The notes below the pieces were generated by a model. That model was not told the origin of the DNA and made no database searches. It saw only the letters and a program-made list of their open reading frames with translations. Made by a program: the position numbers and the translations under genes. A stretch of DNA of 64,000 nucleotides, taken from assembly GCA_022376925.1 (NCBI GenBank), contig JAIOJX010000031.1, positions 137,596,854 to 137,660,853 on the forward strand, in the 5' to 3' direction. The DNA comes from Tragulus kanchil (taxonomy: Eukaryota; Chordata; Mammalia; Artiodactyla; Tragulidae). Of this stretch, positions 34,274 through 45,225 are shown piece by piece; within the stretch, counting starts at the first letter, position 1; the number at the start of each line of letters is the position of its first letter.

Positions 34274-36404
34274 GTGCCTATGCCCCATCTGTCACTTAGA
34301 CAAGAGTCTCCAGTCCTATAGCCCTTCTCTAATCTTTCTGAAGCTTCATCCACCCTCCACACTGTGGCCAAAACAATATTTCTAAAACTCGGTTTTGGGT
34401 GTGGTGTCCCAGTTTACAGGTGGGTGTGGGTCAAGGCTGAATCCTTGGCAATCTGGGGAAACCCTCCTCAAGACCCTCCATGTCCAGCCCGTGGCTGGGC
34501 ATAGCTAGGAGTACAATGAACATTTCACTGAGTTTTAGAGAAATTCAAAGCTTTGTGTAACATTGGGTCCCATTTCTCATTTGCAAGACACTTAGAGCCA
34601 TGTAGTCTCATCTGACCCCCATGAAAACCCCTCTAGAAGAGGAAAAGTGCATATTTCCATGATCTGCATTTTAGAGATGAGGAGACTTCCTCCAACCTCT
34701 CCAAAGTTCTTCCAATTAGTTGTGCAGCAGAGCTGACACACTGGTGCAAACTTCATCCAATTTCTAATCCTTAGCCTGCATGCAATACCACCAGCTGCCC
34801 ACTGAGAACTCCAACTCTTCCAGAGGACAGGGAGGAGCTGGATTTCCTGGAAGACTGGGATGGATACTATGCTCCTAGTTTTCCCCAGCATGGGCACAGG
34901 GACCCTCCACCCTCAGTGCAAGCAGCTGAGACTTTTCTCTCCCCACATCAGTGGTCAGGCAGGGTTGTTTCTCAAAGCTCAGAGACTGAAACCTGGTCTC
35001 CCTCCTCCAGCAGCAGGAATGGCAGAGCCCTGTGGTTAAGAACGTAACAGCAGGGAGACAGCAACCACGGCCACTAGTTTCCTGGCTCAAGACCAGTGAC
35101 TTAATCTCCCAAACATAACCACCTCTCAGGGTGGCCCTGAGGCTCAAATGCCAGGTGCACACCAAGCACGTAGCACAGTACCCAAGTCAACATTCTCCAG
35201 CATTCTGAGGGGACAGCAAGGACTCAGCACCACTGGGTATGACCTGGTCACTGTACAGGGTTAGCCAATTATGCACAGGTTTCCTGTACTCCATTTTAAA
35301 CAGCACATTGACCTACCAGAAGTAGCCCCAGGGGCCCAATGTCTTTCTGCCTGTGTGTGCCTATGCCCCATCTGTCACTTAGACAAGAGTCTCCAGTCCT
35401 ATAGCCCTTCTCTAATCTTTCTGAAGCTTCATCCACCCTCCACACTGTGGCCAAAACAATATTTCTAAAACTCGGTTTTGGGTGTGGTGTCCCAGTTTAC
35501 AGGTGGGTGTGGGTCAAGGCTGAATCCTTGGCAATCTGGGGAAACCCTCCTCAAGACCCTCCATGTCCAGCCCGTGGCTGGGCATAGCTAGGAGTACAAT
35601 GAACATTTCACTGAGTTTTAGAGAAATTCAAAGCTTTGTGTAACATTGGGTCCCATTTCTCATTTGCAAGACACTTAGAGCCATGTAGTCTCATCTGACC
35701 CCCATGAAAACCCCTCTAGAAGAGGAAAAGTGCATATTTCCATGATCTGCATTTTAGAGATGAGGAGACTTCCTCCAACCTCTCCAAAGTTCTTCCAATT
35801 AGTTGTGCAGCAGAGCTGACACACTGGTGCAAACTTCATCCAATTTCTAATCCTTAGCCTGCATGCAATACCACCAGCTGCCCACTGAGAACTCCAACTC
35901 TTCCAGAGGACAGGGAGGAGCTGGATTTCCTGGAAGACTGGGATGGATACTATGCTCCTAGTTTTCCCCAGCATGGGCACAGGGACCCTCCACCCTCAGT
36001 GCAAGCAGCTGAGACTTTTCTCTCCCCACATCAGTGGTCAGGCAGGGTTGTTTCTCAAAGCTCAGAGACTGAAACCTGGTCTCCCTCCTCCAGCAGCAGG
36101 AATGGCAGAGCCCTGTGGTTAAGAACGTAACAGCAGGGAGACAGCAACCACGGCCACTAGTTTCCTGGCTCAAGACCAGTGACTTAATCTCCCAAACATA
36201 ACCACCTCTCAGGGTGGCCCTGAGGCTCAAATGCCAGGTGCACACCAAGCACGTAGCACAGTACCCAAGTCAACATTCTCCAGCATTCTGAGGGGACAGC
36301 AAGGACTCAGCACCACTGGGTATGACCTGGTCACTGTACAGGGTTAGCCAATTATGCACAGGTTTCCTGTACTCCATTTTAAACAGCACATTGACCTACC
36401 AGAA
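34274..36404. repeat. tandem duplication 10 (34274-35321 / 35357-36404)
   Basis: Direct repeat at an offset of 1083 bases, with 35 bases of filler between the copies. Copy 1 stops a few bases into exon 36400-36626, at the sequence of its donor. Confidence 0.95.
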
Positions 36405-36626
36405 AAGAATGAAGAAGCCTACAGCCAGGCCGGCCAGGACTAGAAGGGCAGCAGGAAACACAGCAGCCAATATCATGAGAATAAAGAGCACCATGAAAAT
36501 CTGCTGCAGAAAGTTTTCGGCGTGAAAAGGCAGCCTCACATCCAGCTCATCCATGTCCTTGGAGAAGCGGTTCATTAGTCTGCCGGTGGGCGTCCTGTCA
36601 AAGAAGCTCATGGGGCTCTCCAGGAT
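36400..36626 (-). CDS. ABCC12: ABCC12 exon: TMD2 central helices, copy 1
   Basis: 227 nt: ILESPMSFFDRTPTGRLMNR, then FSKDMDELDVRLPFHAENFL and a strongly hydrophobic run to FFILF plus two bases of a Cys. 'PMSFFD.TPTGR..NRFSKD.DE.D' is the ABCC signature of the intracellular loop before the central helices; the remainder is two membrane helices. Acceptor CACAG, donor GTAGGT. Repeated at 37497-37723. Confidence 0.93.
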
Positions 36627-37496
36627 CTGTGGGCACAACCAGAGAGTCAGGGTCGAGGTGTGTGTTTGAAGCCCCACTCCCCACACCCCAGAGGGCTACG
36701 CCTTGTGGCTGGGATCTGAAGCCAGACCTGAGCTCTCCTCTGGGGCCCACACCATGTACCAGGCCATCCTAGGAAAGCAAAGCTACAGTCTCTGTGGAGG
36801 AAAGAGTGGCGAGGTGGAGGGACTCGGTCTCCATGAAGAAGGGACGGATTTTATGCCACAGGATAATAAAAAACCAGGTTCTACTGTATCTACCTGGGCC
36901 ACACGTGTGCTCCAGCCAGGGCCCTCCCCAGCAGCCGTGGAATGACAAAGGGGTCCCAATGTACTCAGGAGAGGCCCTCTGGGCCTGCACTCATCTGCTG
37001 CATGGCAGCATCCTCAGGGAGAACTTCCTGACTCCTCTCACCTTCCCTCCCAGCTCTGCCTGGCCCCTAGACACCCCTGAAACTCCCTGGAGTTTGCCTT
37101 TGGGGTTGATAATTAGATATGGGGAGACTCAACTGGAATATGGGACGGGGGCAAAGCAGCCCCCACATAGTGGTCTTTCCCTCGGCTCCCCCAGAGCAAT
37201 GGCAGAGCCCTGTGGTTAAGAACGTAACAGCAGGGAGACAGCAACCACGGCCACTAGTTTCCTGGCTCAAGACCAGTGACTTAATCTCCCAAACATAACC
37301 ACCTCTCAGGGTGGCCCTGAGGCTCAAATGCCAGGTGCACACCAAGCACGTAGCACAGTACCCAAGTCAACATTCTCCAGCATTCTGAGGGGACAGCAAG
37401 GACTCAGCACCACTGGGTATGACCTGGTCACTGTACAGGGTTAGCCAATTATGCACAGGTTTCCTGTACTCCATTTTAAACAGCACATTGACCTAC

Positions 37497-37723
37497 CAGA
37501 AAAGAATGAAGAAGCCTACAGCCAGGCCGGCCAGGACTAGAAGGGCAGCAGGAAACACAGCAGCCAATATCATGAGAATAAAGAGCACCATGAAAATCTG
37601 CTGCAGAAAGTTTTCGGCGTGAAAAGGCAGCCTCACATCCAGCTCATCCATGTCCTTGGAGAAGCGGTTCATTAGTCTGCCGGTGGGCGTCCTGTCAAAG
37701 AAGCTCATGGGGCTCTCCAGGAT
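37497..37723 (-). CDS. ABCC12: ABCC12 exon: TMD2 central helices, duplicate copy 2
   Basis: Identical to 36400-36626 at an offset of 1097 bases, with intact splice sites, in the second unit of the 36101-38235 duplication. Confidence 0.88.
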
Positions 37724-38368
37724 CTGTGGGCACAACCAGAGAGTCAGGGTCGAGGTGTGTGTTTGAAGCCCCACTCCCCACACCCCAGAGGGCTACGCCT
37801 TGTGGCTGGGATCTGAAGCCAGACCTGAGCTCTCCTCTGGGGCCCACACCATGTACCAGGCCATCCTAGGAAAGCAAAGCTACAGTCTCTGTGGAGGAAA
37901 GAGTGGCGAGGTGGAGGGACTCGGTCTCCATGAAGAAGGGACGGATTTTATGCCACAGGATAATAAAAAACCAGGTTCTACTGTATCTACCTGGGCCACA
38001 CGTGTGCTCCAGCCAGGGCCCTCCCCAGCAGCCGTGGAATGACAAAGGGGTCCCAATGTACTCAGGAGAGGCCCTCTGGGCCTGCACTCATCTGCTGCAT
38101 GGCAGCATCCTCAGGGAGAACTTCCTGACTCCTCTCACCTTCCCTCCCAGCTCTGCCTGGCCCCTAGACACCCCTGAAACTCCCTGGAGTTTGCCTTTGG
38201 GGTTGATAATTAGATATGGGGAGACTCAACTGGAAGCTCTATGAGGAACCGTGTCCACTCCCAGAGGCTGACACAGCGTCTGGCGCATCACAGGTGATCA
38301 ATAAACTCCATCTACTGATGGCCCAGATACCCACACAGCCCCCAGGGTAGGGAGCAGGGTACCTGTAC

Positions 38369-38566
38369 CTTGTCAAACACTCGGTCGTGCAGTGAGGAGG
38401 AGGCCATGAGCATGGTCTTGGTGAACACGAGGCCTTTGGTGACACCAAAAACCAGGGTGGCCACCATGCTCCCCACGTACACCCCCTGGTACACCCTCGG
38501 ACCGGTGTCGGCCAGCACTGTGCCCACCTCGCACGGGCTCGTGTTGCCGAGAGGTGCACAATTCAT
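38369..38566 (-). CDS. ABCC12: ABCC12 exon: TMD2 extracellular loop and second helix
   Basis: Sixty-six codons: MNCAPLGNTSPCEVGTVLAD, then TGPRVYQGVYVGSMVATLVF and GVTKGLVFTKTMLMASSSLHDRVFDK over the rest. The first part is the loop after the first TMD2 helix and includes an N-glycosylation sequon (Asn-Thr-Ser in GNTSP), in the same place as the glycosylated loop of other ABCC exporters. A membrane helix and the cytoplasmic ASSSLHD motif follow. Acceptor CCCAAG, donor GTACAG. A broken partial copy lies at 39564-39637. Confidence 0.91.
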
Positions 38567-40640
38567 CTTGGGAGGAAAACAAGAAGCATCAAGAATTGAT
38601 CAACTGTCGAAAGAATGGAAATTTTCCAGAGCATGTTTCCAGGGAGAAGTCACTAAACAGAGGTGCATACATGTTGAGAAAGGGTCAGGTGGTTAGGTCA
38701 AGTCGGTTCCCTGTGGGTATCCTCAGCTGTGTGTAGGTCCTCCTGCTGGGCCACTGGGATGCCAAGGGCCCCTGGCTGATGAGGCTCAGCACAGTCCGTG
38801 GAAAAAGAACAGCAGACAGACCGGCCCTGTATAGGGTAGTCATCTTGGAAACCAAAAGTGCCTCCAGGAACCAGGGATGTTGCTGGGCCAGAGAAGTGAT
38901 AGAAGCAATAACATCTGGATTCTGTAGGCTGGCTGTGCAAACCTCAGGCAGCCCAGATAGGTCAGGCAATCAGGGACTGAAGCCACTGGCCTTTGGGAAG
39001 ACTCAGGAGCATCTCTATACAATGGGTCAGCCCCAGGGCTCTCTTCGTTTCCTTTTCTCAGGGTACACCTAGGAGGATGCTGGTCTGCTAGAGTGGCCAG
39101 AGGGTAGGAGGGAGCTTGATGAACCAAAGATTGTGGAAGGATTCCAAGTGACCACATTTGGCTCCAGCCTGCTCCAGGAGAACACACGTTTTTGCCTCTG
39201 TTTCCTGGGAGAGGCGACCTCTTCCTCCTGAGAAATAGGCAGCTTCATTTTTCTCTGAGCCGCGTGCTAAAAGTCAAGACTGCCTTTGGGGAGCAAACAA
39301 GCATCTTTCTTCTAAATGCCATTTGGCTGATTGCAGTATGAGCGGAAATGTAAACCAGGGGTGGTGGCAGACGGATGCACATCCATAAAAGCAAGAGCAT
39401 CCCTGGGGAGCTAATCGACCAAAGGACCAGCGTGAACGGGAGGCTTCACTGTGCTTTGGGCTGTGCCCATGGTGTCTGGGGGCAGGGTCAACGCTTGGGT
39501 CGGCCATCATCGCTGCTGCCCAGTCTGCATGGCCCTGGCCTAAAGGGAGGCTCCACGCTGACTCACCCTCGGACCGTGTCGGCCAGCACTGTGCCCACCT
39601 CGCACGGGCTCGTGTTGCCGAGAGGTGCACAATTCATCTTGGGAGGAAAACAAGAAGCATCAAGAATTGATCAACTGTCGAAAGAATGGAAATTTTCCAG
39701 AGCATGTTTCCAGGGAGAAGTCACTAAACAGAGGTGCATACATGTTGAGAAAGGGTCAGGTGGTTAGGTCAAGTCGGTTCCCTGTGGGTATCCTCAGCTG
39801 TGTGTAGGTCCTCCTGCTGGGCCACTGGGATGCCAAGGGCCCCTGGCTGATGAGGCTCAGCACAGTCCGTGGAAAAAGAACAGCAGACAGACCGGCCCTG
39901 TATAGGGTAGTCATCTTGGAAACCAAAAGTGCCTCCAGGAACCAGGGATGTTGCTGGGCCAGAGAAGTGATAGAAGCAATAACATCTGGATTCTGTAGGC
40001 TGGCTGTGCAAACCTCAGGCAGCCCAGATAGGTCAGGCAATCAGGGACTGAAGCCACTGGCCTTTGGGAAGACTCAGGAGCATCTCTATACAATGGGTCA
40101 GCCCCAGGGCTCTCTTCGTTTCCTTTTCTCAGGGTACACCTAGGAGGATGCTGGTCTGCTAGAGTGGCCAGAGGGTAGGAGGGAGCTTGATGAACCAAAG
40201 ATTGTGGAAGGATTCCAAGTGACCACATTTGGCTCCAGCCTGCTCCAGGAGAACACACGTTTTTGCCTCTGTTTCCTGGGAGAGGCGACCTCTTCCTCCT
40301 GAGAAATAGGCAGCTTCATTTTTCTCTGAGCCGCGTGCTAAAAGTCAAGACTGCCTTTGGGGAGCAAACAAGCATCTTTCTTCTAAATGCCATTTGGCTG
40401 ATTGCAGTATGAGCGGAAATGTAAACCAGGGGTGGTGGCAGACGGATGCACATCCATAAAAGCAAGAGCATCCCTGGGGAGCTAATCGACCAAAGGACCA
40501 GCGTGAACGGGAGGCTTCACTGTGCTTTGGGCTGTGCCCATGGTGTCTGGGGGCAGGGTCAACGCTTGGGTCGGCCATCATCGCTGCTGCCCAGTCTGCA
40601 TGGCCCTGGCCTAAAGGGGAGGCTCCACGCTGACTCACCC
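38492..40640. repeat. tandem duplication 12 (38492-39567 / 39564-40640)
   Basis: Direct repeat at an offset of 1072 falling to 1071, joined through a few shared bases (CACCC). The left edge cuts inside ABCC12 exon 38369-38566. Confidence 0.95.
39564..39637 (-). pseudogene. ABCC12: truncated duplicate of ABCC12 exon 38369-38566
   Basis: Only the first 74 bases of the exon (in coding direction) are repeated here, from the acceptor to within the sequence for GPRVY. One G of a GG pair is missing near the break (ACCGTGTC against ACCGGTGTC), and the donor and the rest of the exon are absent. The break is the edge of a tandem duplication, which therefore cut inside an exon. Confidence 0.85.
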
Positions 40641-41352
40641 CTTGGGCTCTCCAAGGGGAGGGCTCTTCATGAGCCAGCAAGGGTCTCGGGGGATGCCCTA
40701 GAGGTGCCTCTCTTGCTGCACAGGGCAGGCCACCCTTGACGTGTCCCCTTGGGATTGGTCTCGGGGAGCTGTGCCAAACTCCAGGAAGGCAATCAAATCC
40801 TCTCCTCTGCCCGTGTCTTCCCAGGGCCTCTGCACTTTGGTTGTCATAGCAACAGAACTATACCAAAATGTAATCTTCGAGGACAGGCAGGCAACCTCAC
40901 AGCACTTCTCGGGGCTCCAGGAATGCTTTGAAACCATGGGCCGAAAGCTGGGAGAGCTTCCAGCGAGCCTGAGGGAGAGCAGACTTATCAGCCCTCAGGA
41001 GGGTCCTGGCCTGGGTGAGAGTTTGGGAGGAAGAGAGAGGCCCTCTTGGGCCCTGCAGCAGATTCAGGCTGACTTATTTTGCATGCCCTCTTCCTGTGGA
41101 GGGACTTTGGGGAGCCGAGCGAGGTGGAACCTACTGACATCAGACCGTGTCCATGAGGAGACGTCAGTTTCTCTTTAGAGGCAAGGAGACACAAATCTGT
41201 GTCAGGCTTCCCCAACCCCTCCTAGATGCTCCTCAGAGGGACCTAACAACAGAGGCTACAAAACGGACCCTACCCGCACGTGTATGGCTTCAGACATGCT
41301 GCATTTGCTTGGCACAAGCTTTTGAGACAATCCTTTATAAGTTGAAAGAGGA

Positions 41353-41701
41353 GGGCTTCCCTGGAGGTCTAGTGGGTAAGGACACTGCCTTGCAGTGCAA
41401 GGGGCACCGGTTCGATCCCTGGCCTAGGAAGATCCCACGTGCCACGGAGCAGCTGGCCCGATGAGTCCAACTACTGAGCTGGAGCTCTGGAGCACATGTG
41501 CCCGGAGTCAGCGCTCTGCGACGAGAGAGGCCACTGCTATGGGAGGCCCACACAGGCCAAGGAATAAAGATGGAAATGAAAGACCAGTAGAATTAGCCAA
41601 AAAAGAAAAAAAAAAGAGTGTAAAATCCCTTAAACAGGGAATTCATGAAGCTATGGAAACTTTGACATTAAATATATTTCTAAAAAAAAAAAAAAAAAAA
41701 A
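41353..41701 (+). mobile_element. CHR-like SINE with extra 3' sequence and A22 tail, copy 1
   Basis: The SINE body runs to an A-rich tail near 41617. About 65 bases of non-SINE sequence follow, then an A22 run at 41682-41703. The direct repeat AAGTTGAAAGAGGA flanks the whole block (41339-41352 and 41702-41715), so body, extra sequence and second poly-A entered together. This fits 3' transduction by read-through. Repeated at 42462-42810 by duplication 13. Confidence 0.8.
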
Positions 41702-41893
41702 AAGTTGAAAGAGGAACATACAAAATCAGATGCCCTGCTTGTCTTGAAAAATCAAAAGAAATTGCAGGAGTTACGTTGTGTCGTGTAAGCCGCTGACCTC
41801 TGTCTTGTGGCGGGGGGTACAGGAGGCTCATCATGTGGTGCTCAGACTCTCTGCAACCAACTCAACATTTGCCAAAGCCAAAGGGGACCTCAC

Positions 41894-41997
41894 CTGAGAG
41901 CCCTTGTCCAACCAGACACTCAGCCACCAGTTGCTGAAGGCAGAGCTGCCGATCATCAAGAAGAAGAGGGATACCACGAAGAGGGAGAGGCAGTACC
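41894..41997 (-). CDS. ABCC12: ABCC12 exon: first helix of TMD2, copy 1 of 3
   Basis: 104 nt between a CTGCAG acceptor and a GTGAGG donor: two bases completing Gly, then YCLSLFVVSLFFLMIGSSAF and SNWWLSVWLDKGSQ. It is the first membrane helix of TMD2; 'FSNWWLS.WL' is highly conserved among ABCC4/5/11/12. It follows the split Gly of exon 43785-43874. Two more copies lie at 43003-43106 and 44121-44224. Confidence 0.92.
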
Positions 41998-42461
41998 CTG
42001 CAGGGAGGAGAGAGGGGTTACAGAGGCCAGGGGGATGAAGTGGTCTCCTCTCCCTCGGGGTCCGACCCTAGTGGGAAAAACAAAGCCAGTAGGAAAAGGG
42101 CCTCCACCCTGGGGATCAATTTCTAGGCTATGTGACAAGTCTGAGCCTCAGGTCCCTGAAACCCCAATGGGGACACCTGTTCCACCTGGTTGGAAAATGG
42201 GTCCAAGTGGTCATCATATTAAAAAACAAAAAAACACTACTATTCGCTTTAGTAGTAGTGACTCAGTATTTTAAGACAAATTTTAAAAGCCCAGGAGACA
42301 CAAATCTGTGTCAGGCTTCCCCAACCCCTCCTAGATGCTCCTCAGAGGGACCTAACAACAGAGGCTACAAAACGGACCCTACCCGCACGTGTATGGCTTC
42401 AGACATGCTGCATTTGCTTGGCACAAGCTTTTGAGACAATCCTTTATAAGTTGAAAGAGGA

Positions 42462-42810
42462 GGGCTTCCCTGGAGGTCTAGTGGGTAAGGACACTGCCTT
42501 GCAGTGCAAGGGGCACCGGTTCGATCCCTGGCCTAGGAAGATCCCACGTGCCACGGAGCAGCTGGCCCGATGAGTCCAACTACTGAGCTGGAGCTCTGGA
42601 GCACATGTGCCCGGAGTCAGCGCTCTGCGACGAGAGAGGCCACTGCTATGGGAGGCCCACACAGGCCAAGGAATAAAGATGGAAATGAAAGACCAGTAGA
42701 ATTAGCCAAAAAAGAAAAAAAAAAGAGTGTAAAATCCCTTAAACAGGGAATTCATGAAGCTATGGAAACTTTGACATTAAATATATTTCTAAAAAAAAAA
42801 AAAAAAAAAA
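42462..42810 (+). mobile_element. CHR-like SINE with extra 3' sequence, duplicate copy
   Basis: Same insertion as 41353-41701 at an offset of 1109 bases, with identical flanking repeats and an A22 run. Confidence 0.8.
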
Positions 42811-43002
42811 AAGTTGAAAGAGGAACATACAAAATCAGATGCCCTGCTTGTCTTGAAAAATCAAAAGAAATTGCAGGAGTTACGTTGTGTCGTGTAAGCC
42901 GCTGACCTCTGTCTTGTGGCGGGGGGTACAGGAGGCTCATCATGTGGTGCTCAGACTCTCTGCAACCAACTCAACATTTGCCAAAGCCAAAGGGGACCTC
43001 AC

Positions 43003-43106
43003 CTGAGAGCCCTTGTCCAACCAGACACTCAGCCACCAGTTGCTGAAGGCAGAGCTGCCGATCATCAAGAAGAAGAGGGATACCACGAAGAGGGAGAGGC
43101 AGTACC
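43003..43106 (-). CDS. ABCC12: ABCC12 exon: first helix of TMD2, copy 2 of 3
   Basis: Identical to 41894-41997 at an offset of 1109 bases, with the same splice sites. It belongs to two overlapping duplications (41184-43401 and 42972-45225). Confidence 0.87.
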
Positions 43107-43784
43107 CTGCAGGGAGGAGAGGGGGGTTACAGAGGCCAGGGGGATGAAGTGGTCTCCTCTCCCTCGGGGTCCGACCCTAGTGGGAAAAACAAAGCCAGTA
43201 GGAAAAGGGCCTCCACCCTGGGGATCAATTTCTAGGCTATGTGACAAGTCTGAGCCTCAGGTCCCTGAAACCCCAATGGGGACACCTGTTCCACCTGGTT
43301 GGAAAATGGGTCCAAGTGGTCATCATATTAAAAAACAAAAAAACACTACTATTCGCTTTAGTAGTAGTGACTCAGTATTTTAAGACAAATTTTAAAAGCC
43401 CGGTGTTACTGGGGAAAGATAAGAAATGAAACTATATTGCACATGGCGGGGTCTCTTGCCTTGAAGGCAGGCAGCAAGCGGATGGTGCTGCACTCAGAGA
43501 TGAGAGTGTGAGGTGACACATCACCACAACCGGCTCACGCTGCTGCTCAGTCCGTTTCAATAAATAGTGTCTGGCAGCTTTAATGGAGATAAAGGATGAT
43601 TCCATTTAACAGGCTGCTTTGTCAGACTTCAGATTTTAAGGAGGACAAAAATAAAAGCACTGATAAACGACCATCTCATAAAGAGAGTAATTGTTACAGA
43701 AATAATAAAACATGGACCCGACAGTTTAAGAAAAAAATTGCTTAATGCAAATTAAATCAAGAAACCCATTGTTTTCCACCAAAC

Positions 43785-43874
43785 CTCCAGAAGCCTTAAT
43801 GTATGTGTGATACGTTTTCCAGGTCACGGTTCCTCCCCGGGGAGACTCAGTCTGGACGAGCTGGTGCAGAGGCA
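43785..43874 (-). CDS. ABCC12: ABCC12 exon: linker into TMD2, copy 1
   Basis: 90 nt: TG completing Val, then PLHQLVQTESPRGGTVTWKT and YHTYIKASG plus one base of Gly. The 'E....G.V.W..Y..Y..A.GG' pattern is the lasso-like segment just before TMD2. The acceptor is CCACAG. The donor GTTTGG is weaker than the others in this gene but gives the correct phase to exon 41894-41997. Repeated at 44901-44990. Confidence 0.9.
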
Positions 43875-44120
43875 CTGTGGAGGCAAACGCAGTCCTGTGA
43901 CAATGCCCATGGGGTGGCCCCCTCCTGCCCATTCCCCCCTATAACCAGTAAGGCCGCTTGCCATCCTTCCTTCCACTCACCCTATGCTCAAATTCCCAAC
44001 ACACATTTGCTGATTTTATTCTATTTGGTCCTCATGACAGCCCTGCGAGGCAGGGACTTTCAAGATTTGCTGACTATGTGCTCAGCCCTCAACATTTGCC
44101 AAAGCCAAAGGGGACCTCAC

Positions 44121-44224
44121 CTGAGAGCCCTTGTCCAACCAGACACTCAGCCACCAGTTGCTGAAGGCAGAGCTGCCGATCATCAAGAAGAAGAGGGATA
44201 CCACGAAGAGGGAGAGGCAGTACC
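44121..44224 (-). CDS. ABCC12: ABCC12 exon: first helix of TMD2, copy 3 of 3
   Basis: Third copy, 1118 bases to the right of copy 2. It is the copy that lies directly downstream, in reading direction, of the linker exon copy at 44901-44990. Confidence 0.87.
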
Positions 44225-44900
44225 CTGCAGGAGGAGAGAGGGTTACAGAGGCCAGGGGGATGAAGTGGTCTCCTCTCCCTCGGGGTCCGACCCTAGTGGG
44301 AAAAACAAAGCCAGTAGGAAAAGGGCCTCCACCCTGGGGATCAATTTCTAGGCTATGTGACAAGTCTGAGCCTCAGGTCCCTGAAACCCCAATGGGGACA
44401 CCTGTTCCACCTGGTTGGAAAATGGGTCCAAGTGGTCATCATATTAAAAAACAAAAAAACACTACTATTCGCTTTAGTAGTAGTGACTCAGTATTTTAAG
44501 ACAAATTTTAAAAGCCCGGTGTTACTGGGGAAAGATAAGAAATGAAACTATATTGCACATGGCGGGGTCTCTTGCCTTGAAGGCAGGCAGCAAGCGGATG
44601 GTGCTGCACTCAGAGATGAGAGTGTGAGGTGACACATCACCACAACCGGCTCACGCTGCTGCTCAGTCCGTTTCAATAAATAGTGTCTGGCAGCTTTAAT
44701 GGAGATAAAGGATGATTCCATTTAACAGGCTGCTTTGTCAGACTTCAGATTTTAAGGAGGACAAAAATAAAAGCACTGATAAACGACCATCTCATAAAGA
44801 GAGTAATTGTTACAGAAATAATAAAACATGGACCCGACAGTTTAAGAAAAAAATTGCTTAATGCAAATTAAATCAAGAAACCCATTGTTTTCCACCAAAC

Positions 44901-44990
44901 CTCCAGAAGCCTTAATGTATGTGTGATACGTTTTCCAGGTCACGGTTCCTCCCCGGGGAGACTCAGTCTGGACGAGCTGGTGCAGAGGCA
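44901..44990 (-). CDS. ABCC12: ABCC12 exon: linker into TMD2, duplicate copy 2
   Basis: Identical to 43785-43874 at an offset of 1116 bases, with both splice sites retained. Confidence 0.86.
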
Positions 44991-45225
44991 CTGTGGAGGC
45001 AAACGCAGTCCTGTGACAATGCCCATGGGGTGGCCCCCTCCTGCCCATTCCCCCCTATAACCAGTAAGGCCGCTTGCCATCCTTCCTTCCACTCACCCTA
45101 TGCTCAAATTCCCAACACACATTTGCTGATTTTATTCTATTTGGTCCTCATGACAGCCCTGCGAGGCAGGGGGCTTTCAGACTTTCAAGAGATATTTATT
45201 AAGCAATGACTATGTGCTCAGCCCT

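Larger units (their letters stand above)
36101..38235. repeat. tandem duplication 11 (36101-37138 / 37198-38235)
   Basis: Direct repeat at an offset of 1097 bases, carrying the central TMD2 exon and overlapping duplication 10. Positions 37139-37197 are unmatched filler. Confidence 0.95.
41184..43401. repeat. tandem duplication 13 (41184-42292 / 42293-43401)
   Basis: Direct repeat at an offset of 1109 bases throughout, including an equal A22 run, carrying a SINE and the first TMD2 helix exon. Confidence 0.96.
42972..45225. repeat. tandem duplication 14 (42972-44089 / 44090-45225)
   Basis: Direct repeat at an offset of 1118 to 1116, overlapping duplication 13. The last 60 bases of copy 1 lack several pieces present at 45170-45215. 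Confidence 0.95.

Noticed and set aside
41807..42274. 155-codon plus-strand frame repeated at 42916-43383
   Set aside because: It lies antisense to the TMD2 exon and continues into intron. It has no recognisable domain and is repeated only by duplication 13.
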